Of a stretch of 38,137 bases of DNA, positions 8,109 to 16,281 are shown piece by piece. How positions within the stretch are numbered: the first letter of the stretch is position 1; every line of letters begins with the position of its first letter. The stretch lies in contig DATANV010000005.1 of the NCBI GenBank assembly GCA_036266075.1, forward strand, positions 1-38,137, given 5' to 3'. The position numbers and the translations under genes were made by a program. Origin of the DNA: VRUE01 sp036266075 (lineage in GTDB: Bacteria > Actinomycetota > Thermoleophilia > Solirubrobacterales > 70-9). The notes beneath the pieces are model-generated. The model was not told where the DNA came from and did not search any database. It saw only the letters and a list, made by a program, of their open reading frames with translations.

Positions 8109-8762
8109 GTGGGAGTCGAGGACGAGAAGCGGATTGTCGCCGTAGCCGCCGCAGAATTGGTCGAGGACGGGATGACGGTCGGGCTGGGGACCGGCTCTAC
8201 GGTCGCCTTCCTGCTGCCGGCCCTCGCCGCGCGCGAGCTCGAGCGGATCCGTTGCGTCGCCACCTCGGTCGCAACCGAGGAACAGGCGCGCGGACTGGGC
8301 ATCCCCGTCGAGGAGTTCAGCGAGCTGGAGCAGCTCGACATCGCGATCGACGGGACCGACCAAGTCAGCCCCGACGGTTGGCTGATCAAGGGCGGCGGGG
8401 CCGCCCACCAGCGGGAGAAGATCGTCGCCGCGGCGGCCGAGCGCTTCGTCGTCGTCGCCGACTCCAGCAAGCCGGTCGAGACGCTCGCGCCCCCCGTGCC
8501 ATTGGAGCTCTTCGCCTTCGGCCTTGCTTCAACGCTCGCCCGGCTCGGGTCCGACGTCTCGCTCCGCGACGTGCCGGCAAGTCCGGACGGCGGCGCAATC
8601 GCCGACTATCGGGGCGAAATCCGCAACCCGGCAGCGCTCGCCGACCGGCTGGACGCCGACCCAGGCGTGTCCTCGCACGGCCTCTTCGCGCCCAGTATGG
8701 TCAGCGAGGTCTTGGTGGGGGCAGGCAGCACCGTCGATCGCTTGATGCCGACTCGAACCTAG
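8109..8762 (+). CDS. rpiA: Ribose-5-phosphate isomerase A
   Basis: Interconverts ribose 5-phosphate and ribulose 5-phosphate, linking the oxidative and non-oxidative pentose phosphate branches whose other genes lie on both sides. The product of 217 aa has the RpiA motifs in order: VGLGTGSTVAFLLPAL near residues 23-38, DIAIDGTDQV near 77-86 and LIKGGGAAHQREKIV near 91-105 (active-site Asp and Lys), and VVADSSKPV after that. Length is normal. The frame is open back to ATG 8022, but that would translate the palindromic repeat; GTG 8109 fits the family length and the TAGAGT box. Confidence 0.95.
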   Translation: MGVEDEKRIVAVAAAELVEDGMTVGLGTGSTVAFLLPALAARELERIRCVATSVATEEQARGLGIPVEEFSELEQLDIAIDGTDQVSPDGWLIKGGGAAHQREKIVAAAAERFVVVADSSKPVETLAPPVPLELFAFGLASTLARLGSDVSLRDVPASPDGGAIADYRGEIRNPAALADRLDADPGVSSHGLFAPSMVSEVLVGAGSTVDRLMPTRT

Positions 8763-8772
8763 GAGGGCCCCA

Positions 8773-10137
8773 ATGACCGATTTCGCCGAGCTGAGCATCG
8801 CCGGCCGCGTTGCCGTACCGAGCGACCCCGACTGGGACGAGACCCGAGCAGCGTGGAACCTCGTCGCCGACCAGCGGCCAGAGGCCGTCGCCCTGGTAGA
8901 GAGCGCCGACGATGTCGCCGCCACCATGCGCTTCGCCGCCGAGCACGACCTGCGGGTCGCCGGACAGGGAACCGGCCACGGCGCGGCGCCGCTCGGCCCG
9001 CTGGAGGAAGCGATCCTGATCAAGACCGAGCGGATGCGCGGGGTCGAGGTCGACCCGGAGGCACAGACCGCGCGAGTCCAGGCGGGCGTGCTCTCGCTCG
9101 AGCTGGGCGAGGCGGCAAATACCCACGGCCTCTGCTCGATGCCGGGCTCCTCGCCCGACGTCGGCGTCGTCGGCTACACGCTGGGCGGCGGCCTCAGCTG
9201 GCTCGGTCGCCGCCACGGCTTCGCCTGCAACCGGGTCCAGGCGATCGAGCTGGTGACCGCAGAGGGCGAGCAGCGGACCGTCGACGCAAGCGACGGCGAG
9301 GACCTCTTCTGGGCGCTGCGCGGCGGGGGCGGCGGCTACGCGATCGTCACCGCCTTGCACGTCGCGCTGCTGCCGATCGATGAGATCTACGCCGGCGCCC
9401 TCGTCTTCCCGGCTGAGGTCGGAGTCGATGCGGTCCACACCTACCGCAACTGGGCAGCGGGCCTGTCTGACGACGTCACCTCGGTTGTCCGCTTCATCAC
9501 GCCGCCGCCAATTCCCGACGTGCCCGAGCCGATCCGCGGTCGTCCGCTCTTGACGATCGACGCCGCCTGCATCGGCACGCAGGAGGAGGGCCAAGCGACG
9601 ATCGCGCCGCTGCGCGAGATCGGCGAAACGATCATGGACACCTTCGCCTGGATGCCGGCCGCCGGCCTCAGCCGCATCCACATGGACCCGGAGAACCCGG
9701 TGCCGGGTGTCGGCGAAGGCGGCCTGGTCGCCGGCCTGCCCGACGAGGCGATCGATGCCTTCGTCGCGGTCGCCGGGCCCGGCTCCGGCTCGCCGCTGCT
9801 GCTCAGCGAGCTGCGCCACCTCGGCGGCGCCCTCGGTCGCCCCGACCCGAACGGTGGCGCCCTCTCCCACCTCGACGCCGGCTTCGCGCTGTACAGCGTC
9901 GGGCTGCCGATGACGCCCGAGCTGGGCGAGGCGATCCCGGCGCACCTGCAGAAGATCGAGGAGGCGATGAGCCCCTGGGCCGCCGGCAGCTCCTACTACA
10001 ACTTCACCGAGGGACCGTGCGACGTCGACGCGATCCTGCCGTCGGACGTCTGCGCCCGCCTGGCCGAGGTCAAGCGCAAGTGGGACCCCGACGGCCGCGT
10101 GGTCGCCAATCACGCCGTCTCGCTCGGCGAGGCCTGA
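8773..10137 (+). CDS. FAD-linked (BBE-like) oxidoreductase
   Basis: A 454-aa flavoprotein of the FAD_binding_4/berberine-bridge family. The FAD domain spans about residues 35-205: RVAGQGTGHGAAP holds the histidine that in this family forms the 8-alpha-histidyl FAD bond, and PDVGVVGYTLGGGLSWLGRRHG is the pyrophosphate-binding segment. The cysteine that makes the second flavin bond in bicovalent members, normally just before the VGVxGxxxGGG motif, is replaced (GSSPDV), so single covalent attachment is expected. The BBE C-terminal motif is seen as YYNFTEG...RLAEVKRKWDPDGRV. The start is fixed by AGGAGG at 8761-8766, which overlaps the rpiA stop, so it is probably co-transcribed with rpiA. The substrate is unknown (sugars, alcohols or alkaloids in relatives). 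Confidence 0.88.
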   Translation: MTDFAELSIAGRVAVPSDPDWDETRAAWNLVADQRPEAVALVESADDVAATMRFAAEHDLRVAGQGTGHGAAPLGPLEEAILIKTERMRGVEVDPEAQTARVQAGVLSLELGEAANTHGLCSMPGSSPDVGVVGYTLGGGLSWLGRRHGFACNRVQAIELVTAEGEQRTVDASDGEDLFWALRGGGGGYAIVTALHVALLPIDEIYAGALVFPAEVGVDAVHTYRNWAAGLSDDVTSVVRFITPPPIPDVPEPIRGRPLLTIDAACIGTQEEGQATIAPLREIGETIMDTFAWMPAAGLSRIHMDPENPVPGVGEGGLVAGLPDEAIDAFVAVAGPGSGSPLLLSELRHLGGALGRPDPNGGALSHLDAGFALYSVGLPMTPELGEAIPAHLQKIEEAMSPWAAGSSYYNFTEGPCDVDAILPSDVCARLAEVKRKWDPDGRVVANHAVSLGEA

Positions 10138-10149
10138 GCCGAAGCCCAC

Positions 10150-10686
10150 TCAGCCGACGAGCGCCTTCAGTCTCTGGTGCGCGGGGTCGCCCTCGCCAAT
10201 CAGGTCAGCGATCGTTGCGGCGGCCCGCTCGATGTCCTCGGGGGTCACGATCGCGATCTCCTCGATGTCCGCCCAGTCTTTGGTGCGATCGAAGAGGGCC
10301 TTGAAGATCGTCAGAGAAGCGCAGTCCAGCACGGGGATCTCCCTACCTTCCAGCCGAACCCAGACAACAGCCGAGGCAACGGCTTCATGGAGTGGGATTT
10401 TGTTGAGGAAGACGTCAATCGGGGTGCCGTCCCAGTCCAAACGCGCCTGGCCATCCCGTTTGACCTTGGCGACGTCCTGCTTGCGAACGCGAATTCCCTT
10501 GGGGAGCGATGCGAGCACCGATTTGGCCTCGGAGGCGTCGACGAAGATGTTGACGTCGAGATCGCGCGTGCCACGCGGCTCCTCGACGCAATAGGCGAGG
10601 GCGATTGCCCCGCCAAATGCGTGGGCGAGGCTAGCCTCCGTTAACGCATCGTGGATCGTGAACAGCTTGTCTACGAGCTTGCTCAC
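10150..10686 (-). CDS. Nucleotidyltransferase-fold protein (MNT/AbiEii-like), putative toxin
   Basis: A 178-aa protein with the minimal nucleotidyltransferase pattern: FGGAIALAYCVEEPRGTRDLDVNIFVD (about residues 24-50) gives the GG...DxD core, and GTPIDVFLNK (about 86-95) gives the third carboxylate. It resembles the AbiEii/MNT group of toxins and DUF nucleotidyltransferases that modify tRNA or partner proteins. Its ATG overlaps the stop of the upstream HTH gene by 4 bp (ATGA), the typical organisation of a toxin-antitoxin pair. It is convergent with the flavin oxidoreductase. The role as toxin is inference; some such pairs act as regulators or phage-defence modules. Confidence 0.75.
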   Translation of the reverse strand: MSKLVDKLFTIHDALTEASLAHAFGGAIALAYCVEEPRGTRDLDVNIFVDASEAKSVLASLPKGIRVRKQDVAKVKRDGQARLDWDGTPIDVFLNKIPLHEAVASAVVWVRLEGREIPVLDCASLTIFKALFDRTKDWADIEEIAIVTPEDIERAAATIADLIGEGDPAHQRLKALVG

Positions 10687-11045
10687 TTAGCCTGCAGCCC
10701 CCTTCGAACTCGATCGGGCAGACGGGGGTAGCGAAGCTCCGGGCGGGGTCGAAACGGCAGCGCCTCGGCAAGCTCCAGGACTTCGACGAGAATCCTGCTC
10801 GCACGGTCGACATCGACCGGGGGCGTGCGCGGCGTCAGCTGCAGCTCCAGCCGCCCGGCGGCGGCCAAGCGGGCGAGAGCTCTCGCGCCCGGCTCGCGAG
10901 TGCCGCGCACGTAGGCGTTTACCACTGACCGCGGCAAGCCGGCCCGTCGCGCGAGCTCGGCCTGGGTGAGACCGCTACGAGCGAGGATTCCGCCCGCCAC
11001 GGAGGCGGCGGGACCCATCGCTAGGGATCTAGAGGAGTGAGCCAC
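10683..11045 (-). CDS. XRE-family helix-turn-helix regulator (putative antitoxin)
   Basis: A 120-aa DNA-binding protein. The HTH lies at about residues 18-60 (GILARSGLTQAELARRAGLP RSVVNAYVRGTREPGARALARL). The C-terminal half (ELQLTPR...LVEVLELAEALPFRPRPELRYPRLP) is the extension often fused to XRE domains next to nucleotidyltransferases. It overlaps the downstream nucleotidyltransferase gene by 4 bp. Start GTG 11045 is 7 nt after TAACAT, a likely leaderless start; ATG 11018 is a weaker alternative. A palindrome covering the promoter suggests autoregulation. Confidence 0.8.
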   Translation of the reverse strand: MAHSSRSLAMGPAASVAGGILARSGLTQAELARRAGLPRSVVNAYVRGTREPGARALARLAAAGRLELQLTPRTPPVDVDRASRILVEVLELAEALPFRPRPELRYPRLPDRVRRGLQAK

Positions 11046-11052
11046 CCTCGCT

Positions 11053-11072
11053 ATGTTAGCGAATTAGCTAAC
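11053..11072 (-). promoter_or_regulatory. Operator/promoter of the HTH-nucleotidyltransferase pair
   Basis: GTTAGC-GAATTA-GCTAAC (11055-11072) is a perfect 6-bp inverted repeat. The minus-strand -10 candidate TAACAT (11058-11053) overlaps one arm and ends 7 nt before the GTG at 11045. Binding of the encoded HTH protein here would repress its own operon. The palindrome also contains the pgl stop codon (TAA, 11066-11064), so promoter and upstream gene end are interlocked. Confidence 0.6.
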
Positions 11073-11747
11073 AGCTGCCCCAGGCGCTGCAGTCTCGTCG
11101 GCGACGAGCACCATGTCGTCGTTCTCGACGCGACCGGCGGGGATCGAGCGATCGCAGGCGAGCAGCTTGGCGACGGGGTCGCGAGCGGCCTCACCCAGCG
11201 TCAGCCAGAGGATCCGGCGGGCGGCGGTGAGCGCCGGATAGGTGAGGGTCATGCGGCGGTGACCCTGGTACTCGCCGGCGGTCAGCGCGACGCGGCGATC
11301 GTCTACCTCCAGCACGGGGTCGTCCGGCACCAGCGACGCGGTGTGGCCGTCGGGGCCGAGGCCGAGGTGGACGAGGTCGAGTCGCTCGGGCAGCTGCGCT
11401 TCGTATTCGGCCGCCGCGCCCTCGAGGTCGCGGCTGGTGACCGGCATCGGACGAAGCGTCCCCTGGTGGGAGAGCGAGAGCATCTGCACCATGTGGGTCA
11501 GGTTGCGGTCGGCGTCGCCCGGGGGTGCGATCCGCTCGTCGACCTGGAAGACGCGGGTCCGCTCCCAGGGCATCTCCTCCATGTCGCCGAGCTGGCCGAC
11601 CATCCCCCACGGGGTCTTGCCGCCGCTCAGCGCCAGGTTGAACTCGCCGCGCTCGGCGACCGCCTCCCGACCGGCGGCCGCGACCAGCTCGGCGGCGCGG
11701 CGCGAAGCGTCGCGGTCGTCGGCGAAGACCTCGGTCTCTATCGCCAT
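11064..11747 (-). CDS. pgl: 6-phosphogluconolactonase
   Basis: Hydrolyses 6-phosphogluconolactone to 6-phosphogluconate, the second step of the oxidative pentose phosphate pathway. The 227-aa product has the DevB/NagB-like pattern: NLALSGGKTPWGM (about 37-49), VFQVDERIAPPGDADRN (about 66-82) and LVHLGLGPDGHTASLVPDD (about 125-143), with Asp and His of GPDGHTASL at the active site. It is separated by 25 nt from gnd on the same strand and divergent from zwf, so steps one to three of the pathway are clustered. Its last codons overlap the operator of the neighbouring toxin-antitoxin-like pair. Confidence 0.95.
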   Translation of the reverse strand: MAIETEVFADDRDASRRAAELVAAAGREAVAERGEFNLALSGGKTPWGMVGQLGDMEEMPWERTRVFQVDERIAPPGDADRNLTHMVQMLSLSHQGTLRPMPVTSRDLEGAAAEYEAQLPERLDLVHLGLGPDGHTASLVPDDPVLEVDDRRVALTAGEYQGHRRMTLTYPALTAARRILWLTLGEAARDPVAKLLACDRSIPAGRVENDDMVLVADETAAPGAAVS

Positions 11748-11772
11748 TTGGCCGACCCCCCCGCCGGAGGCG

Positions 11773-12789
11773 CTAGGAGGCCTTCTCGTCGTGGCCGCCG
11801 AACTGCTTGCGCATCGCCGAGAGGACCTTGTCGCCGAAGTCGTCGAGGCCGCGCGAGGAGAAGCGCTCGTACAGGGCGGCGGTGAGGACCGGCGCCGGCA
11901 CGCCCTCGTCGATCGCCGCGATCGAGGTCCAGCGACCCTCGCCGGAATCGGACACCCGGCCGGCGAAATCGGAGAGGTCGGCGGATTCCTGCAGCGCCGC
12001 GGCGGTCAGGTCGAGCAGCCAAGAGCCGACCACGCTGCCCCGTCGCCAGACCTCGGCAACCTCGGGGATGTCGATGTCGTACTGGTAGTACTCGGGCTGC
12101 TCGAGCGGCGCGGTCTCGGCATCGGCCTCGCGCTCGGCCTTGCCGGCGTCGGCGTTGCGGAGGATGTTGAGACCCTCGGCGTAGGCGGCCATCAGCCCGT
12201 ACTCGATCCCGTTGTGGACCATCTTCACGAAGTGGCCGGCTCCGTTCGGGCCGCAGTGCAGGTAGCCGTTCTCCGACGGCGTCGGGTCGCCTGAGCGCCC
12301 CGGCGTGCGTTCCGCCGACTCGACCCCCGGCGCCAGCGAGGCGAAGATCGGGTCGAGCCGTTCGACCGCGCGGTCGGGGCCGCCGATCATCAGGCAGTAG
12401 CCGCGCTCGCGGCCGAAAACCCCGCCGCTGGTGCCGCAGTCGACGAAGTCGACCCCGTGCTCGCCCAGCTTCGCGGCGCGGCGAATGTCGTCGCGGTAGT
12501 AGGAGTTGCCGCCGTCGACGATCGCGTCGCCCGCCTTCAACACATCGGCGACCTCGTAGATCGTCTGCTCGGTGATCTCGCCGGCCGGGACCATCACCCA
12601 GACCGAGCGCGGGTGGGTCAACGCAGCAGCCATCTGCTTCAGCGAAGAGACGCCCTCCGCTCCCTCGCCGGCCAGCTCGGCGACCGCGTCGGGGTTGACG
12701 TCGTAGGCGACGATGCAATGCCCGTCCGCCATCAGACGGCGCGCCATGTTGGCTCCCATCCGCCCCAGACCGACAATTCCCAGCTCCAT
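11773..12789 (-). CDS. gnd: 6-phosphogluconate dehydrogenase (decarboxylating), short type
   Basis: Oxidatively decarboxylates 6-phosphogluconate to ribulose 5-phosphate. The protein is 338 aa, the short GndA/YqeC type rather than the 470-aa type. It starts MELGIVGLGRMGANMARRL (dinucleotide-binding GxGxMG), followed by VDGGNSYY, DCGTSGGVFGRERGYCLMIGG (substrate loop, about 120-140) and GHFVKMVHNGIEYGLM with the catalytic KMVHN lysine. A much longer frame is open upstream to 14298, but that part is antisense to zwf. ATG 12789 is supported by GGAGGGAG 7 nt before it. The neighbours are pgl downstream and zwf divergent. Confidence 0.95.
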   Translation of the reverse strand: MELGIVGLGRMGANMARRLMADGHCIVAYDVNPDAVAELAGEGAEGVSSLKQMAAALTHPRSVWVMVPAGEITEQTIYEVADVLKAGDAIVDGGNSYYRDDIRRAAKLGEHGVDFVDCGTSGGVFGRERGYCLMIGGPDRAVERLDPIFASLAPGVESAERTPGRSGDPTPSENGYLHCGPNGAGHFVKMVHNGIEYGLMAAYAEGLNILRNADAGKAEREADAETAPLEQPEYYQYDIDIPEVAEVWRRGSVVGSWLLDLTAAALQESADLSDFAGRVSDSGEGRWTSIAAIDEGVPAPVLTAALYERFSSRGLDDFGDKVLSAMRKQFGGHDEKAS

Positions 12790-12851
12790 CGCTACTCCCT
12801 CCAGGCTCTCGGCGTGGGCTCGATGCGCAAACCCTACGCCACCCGCTCGGA

Positions 12852-12857
12852 TAGCCT
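12852..12857 (+). promoter_or_regulatory. Probable -10 box of zwf
   Basis: TAGCCT (TANNNT) ends 7 nt before the zwf ATG at 12865, with no Shine-Dalgarno between them. The 75-bp gnd-zwf divergent gap must hold both promoters. Confidence 0.45.
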
Positions 12858-12864
12858 GGCAGCG

Positions 12865-14265
12865 ATGGCGAAGCGAGCTGACGGCGCCGCCGCCGACGTG
12901 TTGACGATCTTTGGGATCAGCGGCGATCTGGCGAAAAAAATGACCTTTCGAGCGCTTTACCGGCTCGAGTCGCGCGGCAAGCTCGACTGCCCGATCGTCG
13001 GCGTCGCGATCGACGATTGGGACGACGAGAAGCTGCGCGACCACGCCCGCGAGGCGGTCTCGACGACGATCGGCAGCCCCGACGAGGACGTCTTCGCCCG
13101 CCTCGCCGCGCGCATCTCCTACATCCAGGGCGACTACGCCGACGCCGACACCTTCAAGCGGGTCGGCGAGGCGATCGGCGCGGCCAAGCAACCGGTCTTC
13201 TACCTCGAGGTGCCGCCCTCGCTGTTCGCCACGGTGGTCCGCGGGCTCGGCAGCGCCGGCCTCGTCGAGGACGCCCGGGTGGTGATCGAGAAGCCGTTCG
13301 GCCACGACCTCGCCTCGGCGCAGGCGCTCAACGCCGAGCTGCACGAGGTGCTGGACGAGTCGCAAATCCTGCGCATCGACCACTTCCTCGGCAAGGAGCC
13401 GGTGATGGACATCACCTACCTGCGCTTCGCCAATTCCCTGCTCGAGCCAGTCTGGAATCGCGACCACGTTGCCTTCGTGCAGATGACGATGGCGGAGGAC
13501 TTCGGCGTCGACGACCGCGGCCGCTTCTACGACCCGGTCGGGGCACTGCGCGACGTCGTCCAGAACCACATCCTGCAGGTGCTGGCCCTGGTCGCGATGG
13601 AGCCGCCGGCGGGCAACAACCCGGACTCGGTGCGCGACAAGAAGCTCGAGCTGTTCAAGGCGATCTGCGACGCCGACCCCAGACGCTACGTGCGCGGCCA
13701 GTACGACGGCTTTCGCGCAGTGCAGGGGGTCGCCGCCGATTCGCAGACCGAGACCTACGTGGCACTCGAGCTGGCGATCGACAACTGGCGCTGGAGCGGC
13801 GTCCCGTTCTTCATCCGCGCCGGCAAGGAGATGCCGGTCAGGGCGACCGAGGTCAGCGTCGTCTTCAAGCGGCCGCCGCCGCTCGGGGTGGGCTCGGGCA
13901 AGCGGCCCGGCCAGAACCAGATGACGGTGCGGATCGATCCTCAGCCGGGAGCCCAGCTTCGCTTCCTCGCCAAGAAGGCCGGCACGGAGGCCTTCGAGCC
14001 GGCCGACCTCGAAGTGCTCTTCGAAAAGGCACCGGGGGAGGAGCCCGAGCCCTACGAGCGCCTGCTCGACGACGCCCTGCACGGCCGCACCGAACTGTTC
14101 ACCCGCGAGGACTCGATCGAGCAGACCTGGCGCATCGTGCAGCCGCTGCTCGACGACCCGGGACCGGTCCACCCCTATGAGCGCCGCAGCTGGGGGCCCA
14201 AGGAGGCGGAGAAGTTGACGCGCGGGATCTGCCAGTGGCAGGGCCCCTGGATGCCGTCGGAATAG
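12865..14265 (+). CDS. zwf: Glucose-6-phosphate 1-dehydrogenase
   Basis: Catalyses the first step of the oxidative pentose phosphate pathway, making 6-phosphogluconolactone and NAD(P)H. The 466-aa protein has the coenzyme fold motif TIFGISGDLAKKM near residues 11-23, the conserved EKPFGHDLASA near 136-146, the active-site signature RIDHFLGKEPV near 168-178, and FIRAGKEMPVRATEV near 314-328. Length is normal. ATG 12865 is favoured over an in-frame ATG at 12823 because of homologous length and the TAGCCT box directly upstream. Confidence 0.96.
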   Translation: MAKRADGAAADVLTIFGISGDLAKKMTFRALYRLESRGKLDCPIVGVAIDDWDDEKLRDHAREAVSTTIGSPDEDVFARLAARISYIQGDYADADTFKRVGEAIGAAKQPVFYLEVPPSLFATVVRGLGSAGLVEDARVVIEKPFGHDLASAQALNAELHEVLDESQILRIDHFLGKEPVMDITYLRFANSLLEPVWNRDHVAFVQMTMAEDFGVDDRGRFYDPVGALRDVVQNHILQVLALVAMEPPAGNNPDSVRDKKLELFKAICDADPRRYVRGQYDGFRAVQGVAADSQTETYVALELAIDNWRWSGVPFFIRAGKEMPVRATEVSVVFKRPPPLGVGSGKRPGQNQMTVRIDPQPGAQLRFLAKKAGTEAFEPADLEVLFEKAPGEEPEPYERLLDDALHGRTELFTREDSIEQTWRIVQPLLDDPGPVHPYERRSWGPKEAEKLTRGICQWQGPWMPSE

Positions 14266-14307
14266 CCCAGCTCGCGGCGCGTTGCGACGCAATTCCAAGC
14301 GGCCTGC

Positions 14308-14339
14308 TAGGTTTTGCCCGCTAGTTAGGGCTACCTAAC
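14308..14339 (+). promoter_or_regulatory. Iron-box-like operator before efeU
   Basis: GTTAGGGCTACCTAAC (14324-14339) has arms GTTAGG/CCTAAC and lies just downstream of a TAGGTT -10 candidate (14308-14313). It resembles DtxR/IdeR boxes (TTAGG...CCTAA half-sites) and differs at only three central bases from the site before efeO. Repression when iron is plentiful is the expected role. Confidence 0.75.
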
Positions 14340-14377
14340 AGAAGCACCCTTCCAACGACCGAGGAAGATCTCAACGA

Positions 14378-15247
14378 ATGATTCCAACCCTGGTCATCGC
14401 CCTGCGCGAGGGCGTCGAGGCATCGCTGATCGTCGGCATCGTCGCCGCCTTCCTGGTCAAGGAGGGCCGCCGCGATGCGATGCGCCAGGTCTGGCTCGGC
14501 GTCGGGATCGCCATCGCCCTCTGCGTAGGGATAGCGATCCTGCTGAGAGTAGTCGGCGAGCAGTTGCCCCAGCGCGAGCAGGAGGGTCTGGAGACGGTGA
14601 TCGGGATGATCGCCGTGGCCGCGGTCACCTACATGATCGTTTGGATGCGGCGCCACGCACGCGGCATCAAGGCCGAGCTGGAGGGCAGCGCAGCGACCGC
14701 CCTCGCCGCCGGCTCGACCATGGCGCTGGTCGCGATGGCCTTCCTCGCGGTGCTGCGCGAGGGCTTCGAGACCTCGGTCTTCATGCTCGCCGCCTTCCAG
14801 GACGCCAGCGATCCCACCGCAGCCGGTGCCGGTGCCGTGATCGGCCTCGTCGCGGCGATCGCGATCGGCCTCGGCATCTACCGCGGCGGTGTACGGATCA
14901 ACCTCTCGCGCTTCTTCCGCGTCACCGGCCTGATCCTCGTCTTCGTCGCCGCCGGCCTGCTGGCGACCTCGGTCCACACCGCGCACGAGGCGGGCTGGCT
15001 AAACGACCTGCAGGGACAGGCGCTCGACCTCTCCTGGCTGGTCCAGCCCGGCACGATTTCGGGGTCGCTGCTGACCGGAATGCTCGGCCTGCAGCCGCAG
15101 CCGACCATCAGCGAGGCGCTGGTCTACGTCCTCTACGCGGTACCGATGGCGCTCTACGTCATTTGGCCGGACCGGCTGCGGCCGCGCCGCGCGATCAGCC
15201 GCGTGCGACGCATTCGCCGCGCCGCGCCCGCCGAGAGCCCGGCCTAA
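14378..15247 (+). CDS. efeU: FTR1-family ferric/ferrous iron permease
   Basis: A 289-aa polytopic membrane protein that imports iron across the cytoplasmic membrane. Both REGxE iron-binding motifs of the FTR1/EfeU family are present: LREGVEASL (residues 9-17) in the first helix and LREGFETSV (about 126-134) in the fourth. About seven hydrophobic segments follow the EfeU layout, ending with VYVLYAVPMALYVIW and a basic cytoplasmic tail. The ATG follows GAGGA at 11 nt. It is the intact first gene of an efeUBO-like locus and is preceded by an iron-box palindrome. Confidence 0.93.
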   Translation: MIPTLVIALREGVEASLIVGIVAAFLVKEGRRDAMRQVWLGVGIAIALCVGIAILLRVVGEQLPQREQEGLETVIGMIAVAAVTYMIVWMRRHARGIKAELEGSAATALAAGSTMALVAMAFLAVLREGFETSVFMLAAFQDASDPTAAGAGAVIGLVAAIAIGLGIYRGGVRINLSRFFRVTGLILVFVAAGLLATSVHTAHEAGWLNDLQGQALDLSWLVQPGTISGSLLTGMLGLQPQPTISEALVYVLYAVPMALYVIWPDRLRPRRAISRVRRIRRAAPAESPA

Positions 15248-15275
15248 GCCGGGTTTGCCAGCACCCCGAGCGCCT

Positions 15276-16203
15276 ATGGCAGAGTTGACTCGCCGCCGCC
15301 TTCTCGCCTCCGCCGGAGCCGGAGCGGCCGGGCTGGGGCTGGGAGGCGCGAGCGGCTTCCTGATCGGCCGCGAGAGCGCCGAGGCCTCGGCGGACGGCTC
15401 CGGCTCGGTCCCCTTCTACGGCGAGCACCAGGCGGGCATCGACACGGCGGCCCAGGACCGCCTCCACTTCGCCGCCTTCGACCTCGTCACCGAGCGCCGC
15501 TCCGAGCTGCGTGAGCTGCTGCGCGAGTGGTCGCGGGCGGCCGCCGAGATGACCGCCGGACAGACGGTCGGCGCCGTCAACGGCCTGCAGCCGGCGCCGC
15601 CCGACGACACCGGCGAGACCGTCGGCCTGCTGCCCTCGCGCCTGACCGTCACCTTCGGCCTCGGCCCGAGCCTCTTCGAGCGCCGCAGCCTCGGCCTGCG
15701 CAACAAGCGACCAGGCGCGCTGCGTGAGATCCCGCCGCTTCCCGCCGACGAGCTGAACGCCGCCGAAAGCGGCGGCGACGTCTGCGTGCAGGCCTGCAGC
15801 GACGACCCGCAGGTCGCCTTCCACGCGATCCGCAACCTGGCGCGGATCGGCCGCGGGACCGTCGTCATGCGCTGGTCCCAGCTCGGCTTCGGGCGCACCT
15901 CGTCGACCAGCCGCAGCCAGGACACGCCGCGCAACCTGATGGGCTTCAAGGACGGCACCGCCAACATCCGCGCCGAGGACGTCAAGGCGATGCGTCGCCA
16001 TGTCTGGATCGGCGAGCTCGAAGCCGGGCTCTTCTTCATTCTGCTTCCAGCGCAACCCGCAACGCCAGTTCGTCGCGATCCAGCGGCGGCTCGGCTCGAG
16101 CGACGCGCTGAACGAGTACATCAAGCACGTCGGCAGCGCCGTCTTCGCCGTGCCGCCGGGCGCCAGCCGCGGTGGCTACGTCGGCGAAACGCTGCTCGGC
16201 TGA
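15276..16203 (+). pseudogene. efeB: efeB remnant: Tat-exported DyP-type peroxidase with internal deletion and frameshift
   Basis: EfeB is a haem peroxidase (deferrochelatase) of the EfeUOB iron system. The start MAELTRRRLLASAGAGAAGL is a twin-arginine signal. The N-terminal DyP half is well preserved through NLMGFKDGTANIRAED. Then VWIG joins directly to ELEAGLFF (near 16010-16016), leaving out roughly 100 residues that in relatives include the RRIRM..EFWDRT and GRHK.SGAPL stretches and the haem-ligand region (..ILRRGYNY). A single extra T in 16037-16044 then shifts the frame: the conserved C-terminus CFQRNPQRQFVAIQRRL...GGYVGETLLG resumes in another frame up to the TGA at 16203. Haem binding should be lost. 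An assembly error is possible, because the neighbouring efeO is also broken. Confidence 0.85.
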
Positions 16204-16231
16204 CCTATTCCGACTCGATTTGTCGGTTTTT

Positions 16232-16247
16232 GTTAGGGTGCCCTAAC
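16232..16247 (+). promoter_or_regulatory. Iron-box-like operator before efeO
   Basis: GTTAGGGTGCCCTAAC is a perfect 7-bp inverted repeat and shares 13 of 16 bases with the site before efeU (14324-14339). It contains TAGGGT, which can serve as the -10 hexamer, so bound repressor would block polymerase. It resembles DtxR/IdeR half-sites. Confidence 0.78.
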
Positions 16248-16281
16248 TTTCGTCACGTCCAACCCAAGGAGAGCTTCCCCG

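Noticed and set aside
8701..10149. 482-aa minus-strand frame
   Set aside because: Antisense to the flavin oxidoreductase; no motifs and typical shadow composition.
12790..14298. N-terminal extension of gnd to 841 aa
   Set aside because: The extra part is antisense to zwf; the real gnd starts at ATG 12789 with a good ribosome binding site.
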